Source: Gorsachius magnificus
Lineage: Eukaryota; Chordata; Aves; Pelecaniformes; Ardeidae
Assembly: GCA_034008185.1 (NCBI GenBank)
Contig: CM067086.1
Span: forward strand, 34,989,007 to 35,053,006
Reading direction: 5' to 3'
Length of the DNA: 64,000 bases
Part shown: positions 37,429-50,056 of the stretch, piece after piece
Layout: each line of letters opens with the position of its first letter
Numbering within the stretch: position 1 is the stretch's first letter
Made by a program: the position numbers and the translations under genes
The notes under the pieces: generated by a model
What the model was told of the DNA's origin: nothing
Seen by the model: the letters and a program-made list of their open reading frames with translations, nothing else
Database searches by the model: none

Positions 37429-37884
37429 CTGTAGAAAGGTAGAAGTATTTTTCAATTCAGATTATGATTCATCTCATAAGAACATGTACAACAGAACAGC
37501 TATCATTTTAATATTGATACTTAACCTCTTTTGTTTTCAAAGTATGCAAGTTACCAGAAGGGCACAGGACAAAGGCTTTCTTTAATTTTGACCACAAACC
37601 AAGGTTTAAACTTTGAAGAGAATAAAAGCTAACTAATGGTATTTCCGTATTTCATCCAAATGAATATGCATATGTAAAAATGTATATTGTATACAAATGG
37701 AAAACAACATGGAAATGATGGCAGCTGTCTATACACTTTTTCTTGTGAAAGCACAATCAGCAGCTATAATTGCTTACCGTGCGTTGATATATTTAATTAA
37801 CTGCTTCGATAGCTATGCCTCAAAGGTCAGTTTATAAAGTTCTGCTTATTTTGCATTAAAAACTATTACAAAGTATACACTTAC

Positions 37885-38055
37885 ATGGCTGTATCTAGTC
37901 TTAGCCAAAGAGATGAGCTCTTGATCTCCAGGAGTACACATATTCAAACCAATAGGAAGCATCTTTTTAAGTGCAGCTACAATCAAGGATGTTTGTATGG
38001 AGTACAAATCCCCTCTACGTTTTGATTTCTTTCTCTCTTGATCTTGTCCTCCAGA
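37885..38055 (-). CDS. RYR3: RYR3 exon E12 (171 nt)
   Basis: Reads [20 protein letters not shown], then [18 protein letters not shown] and ending AKTRYSH. Phase 0 at both ends. The basic start is the right border of the ASI region. Donor GTAAGT. The next intron (37429-37884) shows nothing notable. Confidence 0.96.
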
Positions 38056-39878
38056 CTATAATGAAAAAAATAAAAAAAGTGAATGACTGTAATTCTCTGA
38101 TCATACACTTTTCCAACACGCTCTTCCCCTAATGGTCCAAGGAAACTATGTTCCTGATGCAGTACAATAATTAAAAATGGTACTTTAGAGGAAGGGTGTA
38201 CAGTCTTGAGTGGGAAAGGTAAGGGAATACATTTAGTGTGCGCCAATGCAGAAATTGCAATAACAGTAATATTTTAACAGCAGTAACCTACTTTTATGTG
38301 CATTCATACATATGAATCTAACTATATTTTCTGGATCTTACCTCTCAAATCAGAAACAACCCTAAAATTAAAAGCTGATTCAGACTCAAGGGACAATATT
38401 AGTTTTCCATGTTAGAGACAAAATCAGGATGTTTACATTTTTGTTAGAAACTTACATAAACATAGTTATCCAGGGTCTGAATGAATTAATATTGTCTGAT
38501 TTTTCTCAACTGAAAAATACCAGTATCTAAAAGGCTTTGATTCAATGCAGTAAAATGCCAATGAACTAGGGCCTCTGGAAAAGGCACAGCCCTTTGGCTT
38601 TGGCTAATATAAATAACTCTGGGATGAAAAATTAAGTCCTTTGCATCTTTGGAGATCATGAGTAATAGGAAAAGGAAAACAAGAGACAGAGACGTAAACA
38701 GCACAACCGAGTAACATCTGCCCTATCTTCTTACAACAGACACTGTACAACAATATTTCACACACAACTTTTCATTTATGAGACAGCAAACCAAAATCTT
38801 TATAACAGACCCATGTATTTAATGAACATATGGCATACAACAACAACATAAAAATAGCCCAGTTCTGAATTCTGTACCTAGATTAAACTCCTACTACATT
38901 CAAGGGGAGTTTTGCCTAAGATAAGATTTCAGGACTAGGCCTCCAGGCTTATACAACACTACAAAATAGCAAATGCTTGCATTTAACCCTCCACATCCTT
39001 TTCCCTCTGTCAGTTAAGTTTTACTGGCTACTGTTTTTACAATACATTGTGTAGTTCCATGTAAGGATACAGCATAATCCATTGCAATTCATTATTTACC
39101 AATTATTACCACACAATTATCACAGTAATCACTGGAAGAAAAAAAGGCAGCCATACATATTCTACTCAGTGGTAAATTTTGGCAAATTCTGTCTTCTAGA
39201 TGGTGAATCTCTGTACGTAGCTGGTGTAGAGCTTTTTGCAGGTCAGAGGGAACACACAATGGATGTGGCTTCCTTTCTTAAGGAATTGCAAGAGAGTACT
39301 TTGCCTCAAAGCTTTGCTTTTAAAGTGCCTCAGAAATAGCAGTGATGTAATGGCTATAATAATGACATTATTTATACTTTACATTGACAGCAGACAAACA
39401 AATCCCACAATGTATCGCTGTATTCCAGTGGCGTCACTTTGCATCTTAAATAAGGAATAACAAAATGTACAATAGATATATGAAAAAAAAAAAGGAAAAG
39501 AAGGGGAGATACTGGTTTACTTTTCTGTATCTTTATTCTGGAGGACATTTTACACATCCAATTTTATTTTCATTTGAGATTAATAACTAGGTATGAACAA
39601 CACAGGTGAAACTTAAAACCTGAACATTTTTAAAACATGAAAAGAAAATTCATTCTGCCTTTGCCATCAAATTCTGCTCCCTGTGAATTCACAATTCCTG
39701 CTGCTAAATGTATAAGTAGAGTCACAGACAGAAACCTAAATGACAATAAAATTATGTCTCTTTCAGTTCTAATATGCACCTATATTCATAAACACAAGAC
39801 CTTCATTTCATATGTTAAGAGCATTAAATTGGATATATTCTGCCTAAATAATTAACCGTGCTAAAAGGACCTCAACAA

Positions 39879-40440
39879 GAATCATAGAATCATAGAATGT
39901 TTTGGGTTGGAATGGACCCCTAGAGGTCATCTAGTCCAACCCCCCTGCAGTGAGCAGGGACACCACTAACTAGATCAGGTTGCTCAGAGCCCCATCCAAC
40001 CTGGCCTTGAATGCTTCCAGGGATGGGGCCTCCACCACCTCTCTGGGCAACCCGTTCCAGTGTTTCACCACCTTCGTTGTAAAGAATTTCCTCCTTATAT
40101 CCAGTCTAAATCTACCCTGTTTCAGTTTAAAACCATTACCCCTTGTCCTGACACAGCTGGCCCTACTAAAAAGATTGTCCCCATCTTTCCTAGAGGCCCC
40201 CTTTAGGTACTGAAAGGCCGTAATCAGGTCTCCCCTCAGCCTTCTCTTCTCCAGGCTGAACAAGCCCAACTCTCTCAGCCCATCCTCATAGGAAAGGTGC
40301 TCCAGCCCTCGGATCATTTTAGCAGCCTCCTCTAGACCCGCTCCAACTGTTCCATGTCCTTCTTGTGCTGAGGGCTCCAGACCTGGATGCAGTACTCCAG
40401 GATGAGGTCTCACCAGAGCAGAGTAGAGGGGCAGAATGAT
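39879..40440 (-). mobile_element. CR1 LINE 3' fragment
   Basis: The 3' terminal 560 bp of a CR1 closely related to the 20115-21867 copy, in the intron between E11 and E12. An open reading (40413-39970) gives [20 protein letters not shown] to the natural end. The tail repeat is AGAATCATAGAATCATAGAA at 39879-39898. It keeps the CGA Arg codon where the other copy has TGA. Confidence 0.92.
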
Positions 40441-41615
40441 ATAATCTGGTTGCCTAACACCACATAATGATCTTGCTTATCTGAGCATTTAACACACAAA
40501 TAGACATTTTTTTCAACAAACATATAGCGAAAAAGAATTACAGATTCCCCAGTAGATTCACAGTAATTAAATATACAATCAAAAAGAAGAATTTATTTAC
40601 ACTAAAAAAAAAATCAGCTAAAACTGATTAAGATGATAGAATTAGTATTAGTATTTTTAGAATTTCCAACCCTTCTTAAACCTTCAATTCTCTGAGATTA
40701 TCATGAGACCATTCATTAAATCCTACTCTATATACCTGAGGTTTTGACAATAGCAAAGCTTGAAATCAGGTCTATTAGTTTAACACAACTGCTCACTTTT
40801 TAACTTATGCCTACAATTTAATTGATTAAAAAGTCTTCACAGCATCATGTGTGCTTCTTAGCACAGGGAGTGAAGAGAAAGATGAAAGGGTGAAAGGGTT
40901 TTATGCTCCATTTTGCTTTTCATTCTGCTTCACCACTGAAGAACACACCACAGGTTGGAAAGTACTCACCTGTATTAGAAATTCATATTAAAAAAATATG
41001 AATGATGCAAAGGTGAACTATGGTTCACTGGAGACAAAGAAAGCTTTGAATACATTAAAGACACAAAAAAGAAACAAGGAATAGTCAAAAATTTTTTCGC
41101 ACCTCATATCTTTAGTAAAGATCATTTTAATTTTGGAAAAAGGTATGGTTTGAACTCTATACCTTATTTAAACTTATTGGTTCTAGTACCATCTTCTATT
41201 CATCTACAGACAGGGTATAGGTTATAGCACATTTCTCCCATATATTTTTCTTGAATATCATAAGCCAAATACATGTTTCTGATGGCTCTACTTATGCATT
41301 ACTTTTACAATGTCTGCTTCAATATATTAGCAAAAAAATCAGAATGCAGAAAGACAGCAGAGGCAGAATGCACATCCAAAATAACTGCAAATGGTAACTT
41401 TACTACATTTTCACATTAAGCAACATGTGGGAGTGCCAAAGGGAATTTCAGCTGCTCTGGTTAAACACTGCCACTTCAACTCAGAGAAAATTTCTAGCAG
41501 GTGGAACCTGGGCTTTCACTTTGTGACGCCACTGCTATGATAAATGGAAAGAATGCTTGGAGCCTGATCATGTCTAAATCTAAAACAAAGACACATCATG
41601 CACTTTGACCTGTAC

Positions 41616-41630
41616 CTTTACTTGCATGGC
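41616..41630 (-). CDS. RYR3: RYR3 microexon E11 (15 nt, ASI-type)
   Basis: Fifteen bases reading A-M-Q-V-K, flanked by CATACAG and by donor GTACAG. Both neighbouring exons are phase 0 here, so inclusion or skipping keeps the frame. The peptide is the one I recall between SKMSK and SGGQDQE in the long mammalian RYR3 isoform. The position equals RyR1 alternatively spliced region I, also 15 nt. The upstream pyrimidine tract contains four TCCTGATA motifs. It is far below the length any ORF scan reports. Confidence 0.9.
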
Positions 41631-41657
41631 CTGTATGAAAGAAAAATAAAGGACAAT

Positions 41658-41703
41658 TATCAGGAAATTATCAGGAAATATCAGGAAAGAAAAATTATCA
41701 GGA
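41658..41703 (-). promoter_or_regulatory. four TCCTGATA motifs upstream of microexon E11
   Basis: TATCAGGA on the plus strand at 41658-41665, 41669-41676, 41679-41686 and 41696-41703; on the coding strand these are TCCTGATA units inside a pyrimidine-rich tract 28-73 nt before the 15-nt exon. They form part of its polypyrimidine region and are candidates for a splicing silencer or enhancer. The function is inferred only from position and repetition. Confidence 0.45.
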
Positions 41704-43448
41704 CAATAAAAATATTGTAAGTTTGTAGCCAAAGCAACAGACTAAGTGTATTATCAAATGACATCGTAGTGAAAAAAATTTTATTCAGCTTAATCCTTAT
41801 TAAATGATTGAACTTCTGAATTGATCTGTCACTATTCAGCACTACCATTTGTTGCTTCAGCACATAAGGAAGTACATCTACTAAGCAAGCACATCATTAT
41901 ACAAATTCTTGCATCTTTCCCCAATATTGTTAAAATGAGGAAGCTGTCTGGAACTCTGGGTACTCCAATCATGAAAAATACTGATTTTCACCAAAATATT
42001 GCTTTCTACGTCTTTTCCCCACCAAAATATGATTGAGAAAAATTATGTTTAGAAGTGGAAATCAAACTATCACTATGAAGATGTAGCATTTAATTTACAG
42101 ATGTATTTTCCCATTCCATAGCTCATTACTGTTTTGATGACAGCCTGAGAGAAAACTTGATTTAAGCTCATTTCTCTCAGCAGTACCCATTTTGAGAACA
42201 CTATTATAAACTCAACTGCAACTCTCATACGTACACCGTTTTTCTCCTGTTTATTATGTTAATACCATAAATACACTTAAATAAACATGTACTCCATAGT
42301 CAACACTGTATTATCACTGTGTCAGGTAATCTTAAGATAACAACAAAATGTGTAGTTATGGTAAACCAGAAAAAATTTCAACTGTTACTCAAAAGAATCG
42401 TTGAATGGGAAAATACTATAGAAAACTGTTAGTTAAAACAAACAGAAAAAACATAAACATAACCTACTCCCCCTTCTGTGGTAGCTCTAATAATACTTGA
42501 ATTAGCCTCAAAATGTTGAAGCCAAACTATTATTAAAATCTCTTTTTATAACCTACTATACTTATATCACACAGTGGAGAAAACCAGCTACAAATCAAGA
42601 AAGACTGAAATACTAATCATCAAATTGAATGTTAAGCATCTTAGAATCTTCAAGACTACTCAGACAAATAGCAAACTTATTTGATAATTTCAATTGCGTG
42701 AAATATGTAGATGCTGCACAAACATGGCTCAGCAGATATACACTGAAGGTAAGTAAAGACAAGATGTTAAATATTTATTATTTATTAGAGATGACCATAG
42801 AAGTAATCCACTCATGATTTACCATAGTATATCTAAAGGAAATGTATTCTATGCAATTGAAATAGTCTCAAAGAGAAGATCTAAAATTCTTACAGAAAAT
42901 ACTAACATGAAATCCTCTAGTTACTGTAAAATTGCAAATAATATGTATAACAAATTACAAACAGGCACAAACCACAATGTTGTTTCGTAATACAAACTTG
43001 GATTTTATAACTGCCTCAAACTTCTATAATAAGTCTACACAAATGCTCTTTAAAAATAAATAATAAAAAAAATGAGGGCCAGTCAAATAAAACTTCAGTA
43101 GGATATGCAAATGTTTAGCAACTGAGGTTATATATCCAGCCACACATTCATTTAGATTCCAAAACTTAAGAAAGAAAAATTGCCGACATATATATTACGC
43201 ATTTATTATGTACATGTGAAAGTGTATGTTTAGTCTTTTATACCAATTAACTGTAAAACATAATAGGACATCATTGCATCATAATCAAAATGCTATTTTA
43301 TTAACAAACCTAGGAAGGGTTCAAAAATAACAGATTAGTGGAGTTGAATGTGTTTAAATTCTCCATTTCAACACTTCTATCACAAATCTGTTATTTCAAG
43401 GTAATTTAAGTTACCAGTCTCTCTCAGACTGAAAGTTCTCTAACTTAC

Positions 43449-43469
43449 CATTCCCCTCCGAGCAATCTG
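43449..43469 (-). other. candidate unassigned microexon (21 or 18 nt)
   Basis: On the minus strand a T-rich tract and TGGCAG precede CAGATTGCTCGGAGGGGAATG, which is followed by GTAAGTTA, a strong donor. Using the first CAG gives 21 nt (QIARRGM); using the second gives 18 nt (IARRGM). Both keep frame between SKMSK (E10) and AMQVK (E11), where both introns are phase 0. It is a GC-rich island in an AT-rich intron. I do not recall such a peptide in any RyR, so it may be a chance sequence. Confidence 0.35.
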
Positions 43470-46303
43470 CTGCCATTTTTTTAGAAAAGAAAAATTAAAA
43501 AACTTTCTCAGCTGTTAATACAATTATTTGAGAAAATATTAACAGAGTTATTATTGTATAATCAGAATACAATGGGTACTTAATTAATTTATTGACTGTA
43601 ATGATGAATCATTTGTTACCACTGCTATTAGCTGCGATAAATAATGTAAGCCTAATCTTTCATCCACTGCATATTTTTTTTTCTGCATATGGCACGTAAA
43701 GAAACAGAAAGTTCCATACATGATGTATCAGCCCTTACACACTAGCACTAGCACAGCATCTTTTATCTTAGGAAAAACACTAAGTCTCTGTTTAAGACAG
43801 ACAGTTGTCTGAAACAGTCCAAGATCAGCACGGGGCCTTACTCTTTTTTTAAGAGACCCCAAACTGTTCTGTCTTGGGCCAACTGTTAATAGCCAGTGTT
43901 CAGATTCACAGTTATCTATACATTCTCATGCTTGATAAACACTGGATATGATTTCTTCCACTAAAAATAATGTGAATAAAGAGGAACTGGTGATAATGAG
44001 GAAAAGTGCTAATTATTCTGTTAGCTTACTACTCTCTGAGCTGAATGTTAATATTAAAGCAAGAAATTATAAAAATAATTCCCTAATGTAATGTCCCCTA
44101 CCACTTATTCCCTGAGGATATAAATAAGTATCAAAACTTGTAAGAAACCCTGAAATTCAGTTACCTAGAGAATTTCTTGTTTATTCTAAACTATGCAGTC
44201 TTAAAAAAAAAATATTCAGATCTAAATGTATGCATTAATGAATGTGCTGGTTTTAGAGCACTTACATTATATATTATGAAATGTTATCAACTTCCCGCTT
44301 AGAAACCATACACAGAAAACAATACAACACTTTAAAAGATGCCTCGTGTTGTATCATGGTATTTAAGTCACCATGAAACAAATGCCTATGTAAATTATCA
44401 GCTGTTCTGCAATCACTCCTGCAGATATGATACCATATTAATATTCAGTCATGAAAAATACAATCTTTTAGTTCTTCCTGTATTAGCAATAAACATGCAC
44501 AGTATCACTGAATGCTATTATATGATATTAATACACTTACAAAAAATATGCATATAAGAAACTTTATAATCTCCCTGTACTGTATACCCATATGAAGAAA
44601 AGCACATTTACTCATGCATCTACATCCCTGTTACGTATAAATATTTTTATACAAGTATTTATACATAACAGCTGTATATTTAAATATACAGAACAGGCAT
44701 TTGAAAATGTAGTCTCAAAACCAAATTCTTTCAAATTTGGGTCATATATATTCTTGATGTTAAATTCCTGTGATTTCATCCAAATTGGAGCAGGATGAGG
44801 GATACCAATTCTTTATTTTGTAAAGATTTGGTTTGTCACTCCTGCCACCCAGAATGACTAAAATATGACACTAACAGTTTACATCATATTATCCTATTAT
44901 CAATACTGCAGTGAGACACAATTCAGATTAAATATGAATCACCTGATTCTAATCTATCATGCTTTAAAAAAAGTACATCTAATTCTTGGCTGCTTAGGCC
45001 CATTCTAATGTATAAATGTTAAAGTATACATATTAAATATATGTGTAGTGATTTTATCATAGGAGAAAACACAGAGCTACGTGTTAGACACTGTTATTGA
45101 GCAACTGATTGTCAAATAGCCTGGACTGTGCCCACTACTCATCTTGCTAATGAGGATAATACAAACATTTCAATTTTATCACACGATTTCAAGGAGCTGC
45201 ACCCTGAAAACAAGAAAACACATTAAAAATTTCCTTTTCTCCAAATATGGAATTCTCTATATAGTTTGAATATCTGTTCAGTGCCACTCATGAACTAATG
45301 ACAAGCAGAAAATCTGTTATTTTTGCTTGTAAACTTTCCAGTATCAGGGCTCAGCTTAACCAAGTTTCAGAACTTAAAAAAATATAACAGAAAAGAAGCA
45401 AACATTTTTAAAGAGAATTCAGAAATGTAATGGCACATTTTATCTAACACTATTGCCTAAAGTTGGACTTAAGAGTAGCTAGGTTACAGACAATCAAAAT
45501 ATAGGGACATACAAAACAATAAGCCCCACAACTTCTCTGGAACACTTTCAAAATAGGATTACTCCAAACGCATTGCAAATACAAATAAGACAAAGGGTTC
45601 TTTGCTACATTTACCAACACCAATTTGGAATTAGACTTCAACTTGCTTTACTTGAGTAAAGCAATCTTCCTCAGCTAATGTCAAAGCGGCATTTTTTACC
45701 TTGACAACATGCATTTTCTCTATTATACAGGTAACAAATGTACTTTCCAGCCATCATGTCGGCATCTTGTCATATTGAAAATGAGCAAAAAGAGAAATGA
45801 ATGCAGTCATTAATAAGAAACCAAGAAAAACTGCAGGTGGCACGCTGTATGTAAGAATAAAGATGTATAAGCAAAGACAGCATTCCTCCATCAAAGCTGA
45901 CAGAACAATACTGATGGATGTTCACAAGAAAAAGATCAGGCAACCAATGTTTCTTCACTTGCCTTTACAAAATAGTCTACCTTTTTTTTTTTAAAAACCA
46001 ACAACCCATATTATATGTTACATATTATATACATAATGTATGTTACATGTAACTTTTTCAAATCAAGACTTTTATTTTAATCTTGCACCTTTGAATACTT
46101 AGCAGACCTTTAATAAGTAATTCAAAGGTACTTAGCCTATATTTTGCATAGTAGTTGTCATGTCTATCGTCAAGAAGCAAAATTATATTTTGTGTCTTCT
46201 ACCAGCACAGCAGCTGCAAACTGAGTATACTTTCAGAGCCTTCTTACAACATACTAAAAACATGCTGAAGATTTAACTGATCCACAATTTTTTATTAACT
46301 TAC

Positions 46304-46396
46304 TTTAGACATCTTGCTCTTGGTGTCTCCTGTTAAAAATGCCAAATTGTTGATTTCATTCTGAATCACAAAATTTTGTTCTTCTCTTTTGAAATT
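46304..46396 (-). CDS. RYR3: RYR3 exon E10 (93 nt)
   Basis: Reads [20 protein letters not shown] then [11 protein letters not shown]; phase 0 at both ends. The SKMSK end is the left border of the RyR1 ASI splice region. Donor GTAAGT. The next 8.2 kb to E12 contains microexon E11, a CR1 copy and a candidate second microexon. Confidence 0.95.
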
Positions 46397-46502
46397 CTAA
46401 ACATGAAAAAAAAGATCACCAGAAGTTTAATTAATCTGCATGTATCACATTTATATTTAAAGATAGAATAAAATGGAGGAAAAAGTATACATTTTCTCTT
46501 AC

Positions 46503-46590
46503 ATGTGATTTACACCACAGGATAAAAACTTCAGCTACCATTCGAAAGAGTTCATCAGAATCTGCATCTGGTTTCTTTAGCCAATTGGCT
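46503..46590 (-). CDS. RYR3: RYR3 exon E9 (88 nt)
   Basis: Reads (R)[21 protein letters not shown] then FILWCKSH, ending in phase 0. Acceptor AATTAG, donor GTAAGA. It is separated from E10 by the shortest intron in the window (106 nt, 46397-46502). Confidence 0.94.
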
Positions 46591-48120
46591 CTAATTACAA
46601 AAACAAGAGAAATTTAAAATAAGACAACTGAATGTAACAACCTCTATGTAATAAATCAGGTTACATTTGTATAGTTAATCTTGGAATTTAATGAGAATCA
46701 CTTCAATTTTCCATAAACATGGTTAGAGAGACCACTTTTCATGGCAGCTTAACTCTTCTCCAACAAAACTACTAATTCTTGGCTACTTATTTCTGCCTGC
46801 TCCTCCTCCCCACAGTGCCAACACATGTTTTTGTGCCTGTTTTGTGAACCAGACTAGAAAACAGACCTGGCTGAAAAGCAAAACTCTTTCTCTCAGTATT
46901 TCTCTATTTCTTTTTTTTTCCCCAAAATTAAACTTTGTTATCAAAACTTTATGTTGATCCAAAAGAGAACACTATAATGGGGAGAGGAGGAAGAGTACAG
47001 GGAAATGAGTAAGTGGGCAAAACTGTAAATCAGGACTGACTACTTCAGTGGGTTTATTTTTGTAATCAAGGAACTAATACAATGTTAGTCTGGGTCTGTC
47101 TGCACAAGGATGCTCAGAAAACTTGGGCAAATGAACTAACAGATGCAGCCCTCTTAAATACCTCTAAATTAAAATGCATTAATATGAACACACATAAAGT
47201 GGGCATCTGACAGCAGACATGGAAGGAATTATTGCATTATAACTTATGCTCATTAACTCTATCTTTCTAGATTGATTTCTCCACAGCCCAGTTAAATCTG
47301 TTTTTTAAAAATTTTAGGTGTTTCCTTGCCAACAAGGTCTGACAGAGTAAATCCTTGAATTCATCTAGAAAAAGCAAATAATTCTCAGTGTAAATTGCTT
47401 CACAGCATAAATGATCATGCATGCAATGAAAATGCTCCTAGCCAGCCCAATATGTACTAACACCTAAAAAATTTAAGTGGACAATGATTGTGTACAGAAG
47501 AACAATGTTGTTAAGCATAGGATTAAGATACTGTAGATACTGAGATATTATAGATACTCTTCTGAAGAGCATCTTGGGGTCTTGTTCTGGGACAAAGGAA
47601 AAGCAAAGTGTAGGCACAGAACAATACTTCAGTAAATGGTTGAGGAGAAAAACGGTAATTCCAAAGGCAATACAATGTTGTCCAAACACTTTTTATTTCT
47701 GTCTTAAAAAACAACACAAAAGATTAACATCTTTGTGATATTATCACATAGAATGAGTCAGTTGAGGCAAAACAGTTTTTCACCCCTTTGTTAACAGTTA
47801 AGGGTTTTAGCCATTTTTTGATTTTTGAAAGGAATATTCATTTGTAATGTCATTGGGCTGAGGTAGCATCTGTAATGAGTCTGGTCAGGATATGCGTTCT
47901 CAATGATAATACTGCAGTTACAATACAACCAAGTAAGCCACGTACATGTGAAAAAAAGGTGTGAATTCAAGGTACATCATTCTGTAAGTTAAAAAACTCA
48001 GAATACTCAGGATCCGATTCTCAGCATAACATTAAATGCGTTATGTTCTTTCTAATTATCTATCATGGACTCCAGTACATTAACTAATAAATATGAGTTT
48101 AATTATTCATTTTTATTTAC

Positions 48121-48361
48121 CTGTTGTTGTCTACATAACGTATCAACATTGGATAGAAGGCATAAAGGTCTCTACAAAGAACAGCAAACTCATCAAGAAT
48201 GAGTAGCTCAGCTTCTTGGGTGTCAGTTTTACTATCTGCTCTCAGTTGCTCCTCTTCCATAACTATCTTTATTGCTTTCTTCTTCAGCTTCTCCAGTGTT
48301 GGAATAAAGTGAGTTTTAAGCAGATCAGGCCTGGCTTTGCTGATGATGGGTTGAGCATAAA
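48121..48361 (-). CDS. RYR3: RYR3 exon E8 (241 nt)
   Basis: Reads (V)[20 protein letters not shown], a Lys/Glu-rich helix ([20 protein letters not shown]), then [21 protein letters not shown] and IRYVDNN. The frame joins E7 by G|TT Val and E9 by AG|A Arg. Donor GTAAAT. The following intron (46591-48120) shows nothing recognisable. Confidence 0.95.
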
Positions 48362-48700
48362 CTAAACATAAAAATATAGATAATCCTATGACTAATGCAT
48401 AATTGATGTTTTTAATCATATTAACACGAACTCTGCAGTTCTAGAAAACATAAAGGTTACAGTGCTTCACATATTTCTGGAGCATCATAAAATTATTATT
48501 AAAACTAAGAATATAGCTTTGTAACAACTGTGTGTATTGAGAGGTTAAAAGTTAATTACTGTGAATCCAGACCTTAAGTCTTTCAGTCTTATGTCAATTA
48601 AACTACCATGGTTTTGGCAAGTCACGTCTCTAATTGAGAACCTAAACAAAGTAGGGATTGAGACACAAAGTCCTCACAAAAGTACTGTTGTAGGGGTTTT

Positions 48701-48718
48701 GTGTGTGTGTGTGTGTGT
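48701..48718. repeat. (GT)9 microsatellite
   Basis: Eighteen bases of uninterrupted GT, 33 bp from the 20-bp tandem duplication. Likely polymorphic in length. Confidence 0.97.
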
Positions 48719-48751
48719 TTTGTATAGTGTCAGAAAATAGTCAGATCGTGT

Positions 48752-48791
48752 TCTGGAAGAATTCCTTTACCTCTGGAAGAATTCCTTTACC
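48752..48791. repeat. perfect 2 x 20-bp tandem duplication
   Basis: TCTGGAAGAATTCCTTTACC twice, head to tail, without a mismatch, in the intron between E7 and E8. The unit itself contains the palindrome GGAAGAATTCCTT-like core. Perfect identity suggests a recent event. Confidence 0.97.
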
Positions 48792-49735
48792 TTGCCTTGG
48801 GCAAGCTAAAAGGCAGAGAATGAATGACTAATTCAAGATCATAGATCTGCTTGGTACAAGCATTAGTAATAAACTGCAGATGACCTGAGTCAAAAATCCT
48901 TGCAAGAATCACACTAGTACATTGTCTCCCTCCATAGATAAGCAGCCATTACAAAATGGCAAGCAGTGGTCTCTACAATTAAGCAGCAAACTCCTTAGTA
49001 AATTTTAATGGAATCCGTATTATTATTAAAGATCTGCCAGTATCTGAAACAATACTGAAAAGCCAATACTAATGGGGTATTAAAATGTAGCAGGAAATTA
49101 TTACCTTTACATAGATTTTCTTCAACCACCTCATTACATATTATACTCCTACACTGTTTAAGATGAACGATAAAATTTGGATACAGCACATTTCTTTAGC
49201 TAGCTAGCTACTAAATGTTACAGGACATTTTGAGAAATCTTTCTGCTCATTTAATAGCTGGCACAGCTACTCAGGCAAAGCAACTAATTCTGAACTTGGG
49301 TTACTCCTGGGATTGTTTCACCATATACAATTTCTTTCCCTTGTCCCCTGATATTTCATGAACAGAATTCAGAGGACTTACACCCTCTACTGCAATACTC
49401 AGCTCTTAGCTGTCTTGAAAATCAATGGAATTCACAGCTCCAAATTAAATGCTAAGATTCTTACACAGTGCACAGAGAAGGTAAGATTTCCGAAATCCAT
49501 TATGTTGTATAGAAAGCTCTCTGCTTATAGTAATGCTACAATGCATGCAGAGAAATAATACGAAGTTTTAAAAATTTTAAATATTTTTCTCTTATTGTCA
49601 CTTATCTACTTTTTATCTTTCTTTCTGATTTTAATTGGAATTCATTATTATTATATCACTGGATAATATGGTAAAGCGTAGCAAAGTAATTAAATATTAT
49701 TAGGTACAATTACTCTTTAAAAGTATTTACAGTAC

Positions 49736-50056
49736 CTGCAATTCTTTTCATCCAAGATGCTTCATCTATTCCCAGATTGTTGTTAATGATTTTCAGGATG
49801 TTTCCAAGAACGATGCTCAGATGCTCAGATGTTACCATTGTACAGCAAGGACCAGGACTTTGAGGAACACTCTCAGACCCTCTTTCCCACCAGTACGACA
49901 AATAGTTGCATAGCATGGGTAAGATAACCTCAATTACATGAGGCATTTCAGTATACCTTGCTCCAGATTCTGCTAAATCATTAATTTCCTTTATTAGCCT
50001 ATCCAACTGAGGGATCTCTGGACACATCTCCTCTACTGTATCAGGCATACCTAAAA
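49736..50056 (-). CDS. RYR3: RYR3 exon E7 (321 nt)
   Basis: Starts (I)[17 protein letters not shown], includes [19 protein letters not shown] and ends EASWMKRIA. The start was chosen at the TTGCAG acceptor because A|TT TTA GGT gives the family ILG; a second AG six bases downstream would give Ser in place of ILG. Donor GTACTG. The next intron (48362-49735) has a GT repeat and a perfect 20-bp tandem duplication. Confidence 0.94.
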
